From Methanimicrococcus sp034006575 (GTDB lineage Archaea; Halobacteriota; Methanosarcinia; Methanosarcinales; Methanosarcinaceae): a stretch of DNA of 8,745 bases. The notes under the pieces were generated by a model. The model worked only from the letters and a program-made list of their open reading frames with translations, ran no database searches and was not told the origin of the DNA. Positions 6,147 to 8,745 of the stretch are shown here, piece by piece. The stretch spans positions 1-8,745 of the forward strand of contig JAVESN010000074.1 in NCBI GenBank assembly GCA_034006575.1, written 5' to 3'. Every line of letters begins with the position of its first letter. Position 1 is the stretch's first letter. A program made the translations under genes and the position numbers.

Positions 6147-6219
6147 AGCCCGGTAGTGTAGTGGTCAATCATACGGGACTCTGGATCCTGTAACCTCGGT
6201 TCGAATCCGTGCCGGGCTA
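6147..6219 (+). tRNA. tRNA-Gln (anticodon CUG)
   Basis: A 73-base tRNA decoding CAG. The acceptor stem is AGCCCGG (6147-6153) with CCGGGCT (6212-6218), and the discriminator is A6219. The anticodon stem CGGGA/TCCTG (6174-6178 and 6186-6190) includes one G-U pair and encloses loop CTCTGGA, with anticodon CTG at 6181-6183. The T loop is TTCGAAT (6200-6206), and U8 is at 6154. CCA is not encoded and there is no intron. Oddity: the second T-stem pair (T6196 with T6210) is a U-U mismatch. In archaea of this kind glutamine tRNA is normally charged with glutamate and then amidated by GatDE. The gene lies 75 bases upstream of thiI, whose product would thiolate its U8. Confidence 0.96.
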
Positions 6220-6225
6220 CTCTCG

Positions 6226-6234
6226 TTTATAATA
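6226..6234 (+). promoter_or_regulatory. Candidate TATA box for thiI
   Basis: TTTATAATA lies just after tRNA-Gln and about 60 bases before the chosen thiI start. It would let thiI be transcribed separately; read-through from the tRNA promoter is the alternative. Confidence 0.35.
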
Positions 6235-6294
6235 TTACGATTTTTGATTTTTTTACTGTTTGATTTTTATATCTTTTTAAAACCGGGATTTATT

Positions 6295-7560
6295 ATGTCT
6301 TTTTTACCGACCGCGCTTTTGACAGATTCGGAGTTTGAAAAAACAAATGAAGCGAATAAAGTGATTATTGTCCGATACGGGGAGCTCTCGCTCAAAAGCA
6401 AAGGCGTTCGCGATCGGTACGAACAGATTTTAAAAAACAACATCCAACAAATGTTGGAATATCACGACGTTTCTTTTTCTAAAATTCAAAGAGATTTTGG
6501 CCGTATTTTTATTCACTCCGGCGACTCCAAAGCCGCCGAAAAAGCGGCTCTTGTATTTGGCGTTGTCAGCGTCTCCCAAGCCTTTGTATGTTCCGCAAAT
6601 CCGGACGAAATAACCTCGCTTTGCGCGAAGGTCGGAGAAGAAATCATTCAATCCGGCGAAACTTTTGCCGTCCGAGCGCGCCGTTCCGGAAATCATTCTT
6701 TTACGTCCAATGAAATCGCGCGTATGTGCGGTGATGCGATTTGGATGAAATTAATTGAAAACGATAAAACGCCGGCGGTGGATTTGACGAATCCGGATAA
6801 AGAGATTTTTGTTGAAATCCGCCAAAAACAATCATACATATATTTAGAAACCGTCAAAGGGCCCGGCGGTTTTCCGACGGGAACGCAAGGCAAAATGGTT
6901 GTTTTGCTCTCGGGCGGAATTGACTCTCCCGTGGCCGCTTGGTTGATGATGAAGCGCGGCATTGAAATCATTCCCGTTTTTTTTGACAACGAGCAATATG
7001 CCGGGACACTTTCCGCAGAAAAAGCGATTGAAAACGCGAAAGTATTGTTTTCATGGACGCCGGGGCGGAAAATGAAAATATATCGTGTTTTAAACGGAAA
7101 TTATATGAAAGGAATGATTCAGACAACGCATTCTAAAAATATTTGTTTGATGTGCAAACGTTTTATGTTTCGAATCGCCGGCGCGATTATGGAAAAAGAA
7201 AACGCGTCGGGCATTATTACCGGATCTTCCCTCGGTCAAGTGGCCTCGCAAACGGCGGAAAACATGCTTTCTGAAACATACGGTTTAAGTTTGCCGCTTT
7301 ATCATCCGCTGCTCGCGTTTGACAAACAAGAAATCGTTGACATCGCTCAAAAAATCGGAACGTTTGATATTTCCATTCGTTCAAACGGCGGAAAAGAATG
7401 TTTGGCGGTTCCGGAAAAACCGGAAGTAAAAGCCGTCTTGACGGCCGCCGTTTCGGAAGAAAAAAAATTCACGTTCGATTTGGATGAAATAATTCAAAAA
7501 ACGGTAGAGAAAGCTGAAATAATAGAAATCATCATGAAAAATAAGTCTCTTAAAAAATAA
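6295..7560 (+). CDS. thiI: ThiI, tRNA uracil 4-sulfurtransferase (archaeal type)
   Basis: A 421-aa enzyme that makes 4-thiouridine at U8 of tRNAs, activating the uracil by adenylation. Order: N-terminal ferredoxin-like segment with the ThiI signature RYGELSLKSKG (27-37), THUMP RNA-binding domain (about 60-165), and PP-loop ATPase domain with SGGIDSP at 206-212 and GSSLGQVASQT at 310-320. It has no C-terminal rhodanese domain, unlike the 482-aa E. coli protein. Instead it has Cys284 and Cys287 (CLMC) and Cys369 (KECLAVPEKP). This CxxC plus third cysteine matches the archaeal form reported in Methanococcus maripaludis to need an Fe-S cluster for thiolation; cluster binding here is inference. 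I chose ATG 6295: the longer TTG-initiated frame at 6244 starts just after the tRNA and adds only hydrophobic residues. The ribosome binding site is weak (CCGGGAT), so GTG 6361, just before the signature, remains possible. Confidence 0.95.
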   Translation: MSFLPTALLTDSEFEKTNEANKVIIVRYGELSLKSKGVRDRYEQILKNNIQQMLEYHDVSFSKIQRDFGRIFIHSGDSKAAEKAALVFGVVSVSQAFVCSANPDEITSLCAKVGEEIIQSGETFAVRARRSGNHSFTSNEIARMCGDAIWMKLIENDKTPAVDLTNPDKEIFVEIRQKQSYIYLETVKGPGGFPTGTQGKMVVLLSGGIDSPVAAWLMMKRGIEIIPVFFDNEQYAGTLSAEKAIENAKVLFSWTPGRKMKIYRVLNGNYMKGMIQTTHSKNICLMCKRFMFRIAGAIMEKENASGIITGSSLGQVASQTAENMLSETYGLSLPLYHPLLAFDKQEIVDIAQKIGTFDISIRSNGGKECLAVPEKPEVKAVLTAAVSEEKKFTFDLDEIIQKTVEKAEIIEIIMKNKSLKK

Positions 7561-7650
7561 AAATGAAACGGATTTTTAAAAATTATAGAATTTTGATTAT
7601 ATGATATAAGTTATATTTTACAAAACGGCTCTTTTTTAAATAGAAGAAAA

Positions 7651-7665
7651 CAGATATAATATATC
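7651..7665 (+). promoter_or_regulatory. Candidate TATA region for the 195-aa gene
   Basis: GATATAATATATC lies about 40-50 bases before the start codon and could be the TATA box. A second candidate, TTTTTTAAATA (about 7632-7642), is further upstream. Confidence 0.35.
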
Positions 7666-7688
7666 ATTGCGTTTGCAACTTATTTTAT

Positions 7689-7693
7689 GGAGG
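7689..7693 (+). promoter_or_regulatory. Shine-Dalgarno GGAGG that decides the start
   Basis: GGAGG lies eight bases before the ATG at 7702 and overlaps the upstream in-frame ATG at 7687. The upstream ATG is therefore part of the ribosome binding site and not the likely start. Confidence 0.85.
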
Positions 7694-7701
7694 ATATACA
7701 T

Positions 7702-8289
7702 ATGGCAGTGTGTGATTGCGAATCTCAAGATGAATTGATTCAGTTGGTGAAAGAATTTTTACTTCACGTTTCGGGTGTCGAAGACGTTTTTATTTTAACG
7801 GAACAAGACAGGAAAAAAATCGAACATCTTGAAGAAGAGGCGAAAGGAAACGTTTTAATGGGCATGGGCGAAGGCGATAACCAAGGCATCGCCGAGGTTT
7901 TCAAACGGGAATATATTTTGTGTTTTACGACAAATAAAGACTATGTATGGCCCAAGCCGCCAAATGTCATTATGATGCAAGGTGACACCATGGTTGGTTT
8001 TGATTGTGAGGAGTGCGATATTTCAAAATATGACGGAAATCCGGAATATTTGGTCATGGGCACGTTTATAATAAACACGAACAAAGCAAAAACAAGTACC
8101 GGAAAACCGGTTATCGTTTTACCGCCCAAACCCTGCGATTTGGGAAATTTAGAAGTCAGCGATGCCGTTTTGGGCTCTCCTTCAACTCCCAGTGACGAAT
8201 ATATTCGAGAGGTTTATGATTTTGAAAAATCATCCGAAAAAGGAACCTTTTTCCTCGGTTTTAATAAAATCAAATGTGCCGACAAATAA
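7702..8289 (+). CDS. Unrecognised 195-aa cysteine-containing protein
   Basis: I do not recognise this family. The protein is soluble and acidic-looking, with no signal peptide or membrane segment. It begins MAVCDCESQDELIQLVKEFL, an amphipathic helix after a CxC (Cys4, Cys6). Residues 35-48 are a charged helix (QDRKKIEHLEEEAK). A glycine-rich stretch, VLMGMGEGDNQG, follows at 51-62. The middle has YILCFTTNKDYVWPKPPN (71-88), then a CxxC at Cys102 and Cys105 (FDCEECD). A PPKPCDLGN motif (141-149) and a C-terminal KCADK give further cysteines, seven in all. Paired cysteines suggest possible metal or redox chemistry, but no fold or reaction can be named. The start is the ATG at 7702, five codons after an alternative ATG, because GGAGG is correctly spaced only for the former. 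It lies 141 bases after thiI with its own TATA-like elements, so it is probably transcribed separately. Confidence 0.85.
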   Translation: MAVCDCESQDELIQLVKEFLLHVSGVEDVFILTEQDRKKIEHLEEEAKGNVLMGMGEGDNQGIAEVFKREYILCFTTNKDYVWPKPPNVIMMQGDTMVGFDCEECDISKYDGNPEYLVMGTFIINTNKAKTSTGKPVIVLPPKPCDLGNLEVSDAVLGSPSTPSDEYIREVYDFEKSSEKGTFFLGFNKIKCADK

Positions 8290-8321
8290 TTCTTTTAATT
8301 CTTTTACGGATAAAAAAATAG

Positions 8322-8354
8322 TTTTTATTTTTTAACATTTTTTTTTATTTTTTT
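8322..8354 (+). terminator. Poly-T termination tract after the 195-aa gene
   Basis: Successive T-runs of 5, 6, 9 and 7 begin about 33 bases after the stop codon. Archaeal RNA polymerase terminates at U-rich tracts, often with aCPSF1/FttA. A run of seven A residues just before (8312-8318) could pair with the first T-runs. Confidence 0.55.
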
Positions 8355-8420
8355 GAAAAATAAATCCTGTTTTCGCTGTCGTCACCGCCTTTTTTAACTT
8401 CATTTAAATTTGCCGGTCCG

Positions 8421-8504
8421 TTTTTTATTTTTTACGTTTTACTTGTTATTTTTTACATTTTATTTGTTATTTTTTACATTTTATTTGTTATTTTTTATAT
8501 TCTT
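8421..8504. repeat. 21-nt tandem repeat, four copies
   Basis: Copies lie at 8421-8441, 8442-8462, 8463-8483 and 8484-8504. The shared core is GTTATTTTTTACATTTTA; copies two and three differ at one base, and the first and last are more diverged. The unit has stops in all three minus-strand frames, so it is not coding on that strand. Confidence 0.85.
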
Positions 8505-8541
8505 TTTTTTTAAATTTATTTTGAAATCTCAAATACCGCCC

Positions 8542-8595
8542 CCGTTAATTTTCGTTTTGAGTGAACGATAGCGTTCAAAAAACGGAAATTTGCGG
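8542..8595. other. Long near-perfect hairpin
   Basis: Bases 8542-8558 pair with 8579-8595 through 17 positions with one T-T mismatch and two G-T pairs. After an asymmetric bulge (GAG opposite A), TGAACG (8562-8567) pairs perfectly with CGTTCA (8572-8577) around the four-base loop ATAG. It is the longest hairpin I found in the window and is not followed by a T-run on the plus strand. It could be a processed RNA, a terminator for a gene to the right, or a miniature inverted-repeat element. Confidence 0.75.
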
Positions 8596-8636
8596 ATTAA
8601 CTCCAAAAATAATAAAACAAAAAAATCACGTTTCAA

Positions 8637-8745
8637 GTTTTAGTTTTCAGTTTGCCGCCACGTTTTAATTTTCAGTTTGCCGCCGGTTTTAATTTTCAGT
8701 TTGCCGCCGGTTTTAATTTTTAGTTTGCCGCCGCGTTTTAATTTT
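8637..8745. repeat. 24-nt minisatellite reaching the window edge
   Basis: Four copies and a fragment: 8637-8661 (25 nt), 8662-8685, 8686-8709 (identical 24-mers), 8710-8734 (25 nt) and 8735-8745 (cut by the edge). The shared core is TTTTCAGTTTGCCGCCG preceded by GTTTTAA. A diverged relative (TTTGCCGGTCCG) occurs near 8410. Copies adjoin with no spacers, so this is not a CRISPR array. On the minus strand the 24-mer keeps a frame open, reading GGKLKIKT repeatedly, down to a stop at 8640-8642. Confidence 0.9.

Larger units (their letters stand above)
8290..8745. other. Repeat-rich non-coding right edge
   Basis: About 455 bases with no gene starting inside the window. It holds the poly-T tract, a 21-nt tandem repeat (8421-8504), a long hairpin (8542-8595) and a 24-nt minisatellite that runs off the edge. 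The plus strand is T-rich, the reverse of the A-rich plus strand at 3590-3980. Confidence 0.7.

Noticed and set aside
6244..6294. Upstream TTG start extending ThiI by 17 residues
   Set aside because: It starts 25 bases after tRNA-Gln over the candidate TATA region, has no ribosome binding site, and adds hydrophobic residues outside the family's usual N-terminus.
7687..7701. Upstream ATG for the 195-aa protein
   Set aside because: The GGAGG ribosome binding site overlaps this ATG and is properly spaced for the ATG at 7702.
8637..8745. Possible CRISPR array because of 24-nt direct repeats with a GC core
   Set aside because: Units are contiguous with no unique spacers and no cas genes are present.

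Overview
The window looks like part of a low-GC methanogenic archaeon, most probably from the Methanosarcinales and possibly a host-associated, Methanimicrococcus-like lineage. The clues are a DUF2551-type small protein (a methanogen family), a methylcobamide:CoM methyltransferase-like protein of the UroD superfamily, a rhodanese-less ThiI with the archaeal CxxC arrangement, tRNA genes without encoded CCA, TATA-box-like elements and strong GGAGG/GAGGTG ribosome binding sites. Genus assignment is inference; no 16S rRNA or mcr gene is present.

Layout, left to right. (1) 84-1172 (+): a UroD/MtaA-family protein with an intact H-P-C...C zinc-ligand set. Its stop codon lies in a tetranucleotide microsatellite that passes into an octanucleotide microsatellite, followed by a hairpin terminator candidate. 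(2) 1511-1595 (+): tRNA-Leu(UAG). (3) 1823-3436 (-): a two-domain PPK2 protein (polyphosphate:AMP phosphotransferase type). Its N-terminal phosphate-binding loop is degenerate and its C-terminal one is intact. (4) 3437-4836: 1.4 kb with no credible gene, extremely AT-rich, containing an A-on-one-strand tandem repeat with 12/16-nt subunits and a 44-nt higher-order period. (5) 4837-5145 (+): a DUF2551 protein whose stop codon sits in the loop of its own terminator-like hairpin. (6) 5484-5888 (+): a small winged-helix DNA-binding protein preceded by tandem 13-bp repeats that could be operators. (7) 6147-6219 (+): tRNA-Gln(CUG), then thiI at 6295-7560 (+). (8) 7702-8289 (+): an unrecognised 195-aa cysteine-containing protein. 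(9) 8290-8745: a repeat-rich non-coding stretch with poly-T tracts, a 21-nt tandem repeat, a long near-perfect hairpin and a 24-nt minisatellite running off the window.

How it fits together. These are mostly single-gene units, each with its own promoter-like and RBS-like signals, not one operon. The functional themes are C1/methyl transfer (UroD-like), polyphosphate-nucleotide metabolism (PPK2), translation and tRNA modification (two tRNAs and ThiI, which would act on U8 of both), and two small putative regulators side by side. I see no defence system, mobile element or CRISPR array. The most unusual content is the set of unrelated tandem repeats in the AT-rich intergenic regions, the long hairpin near the right edge, and a U-U mismatch in the T stem of both tRNAs.
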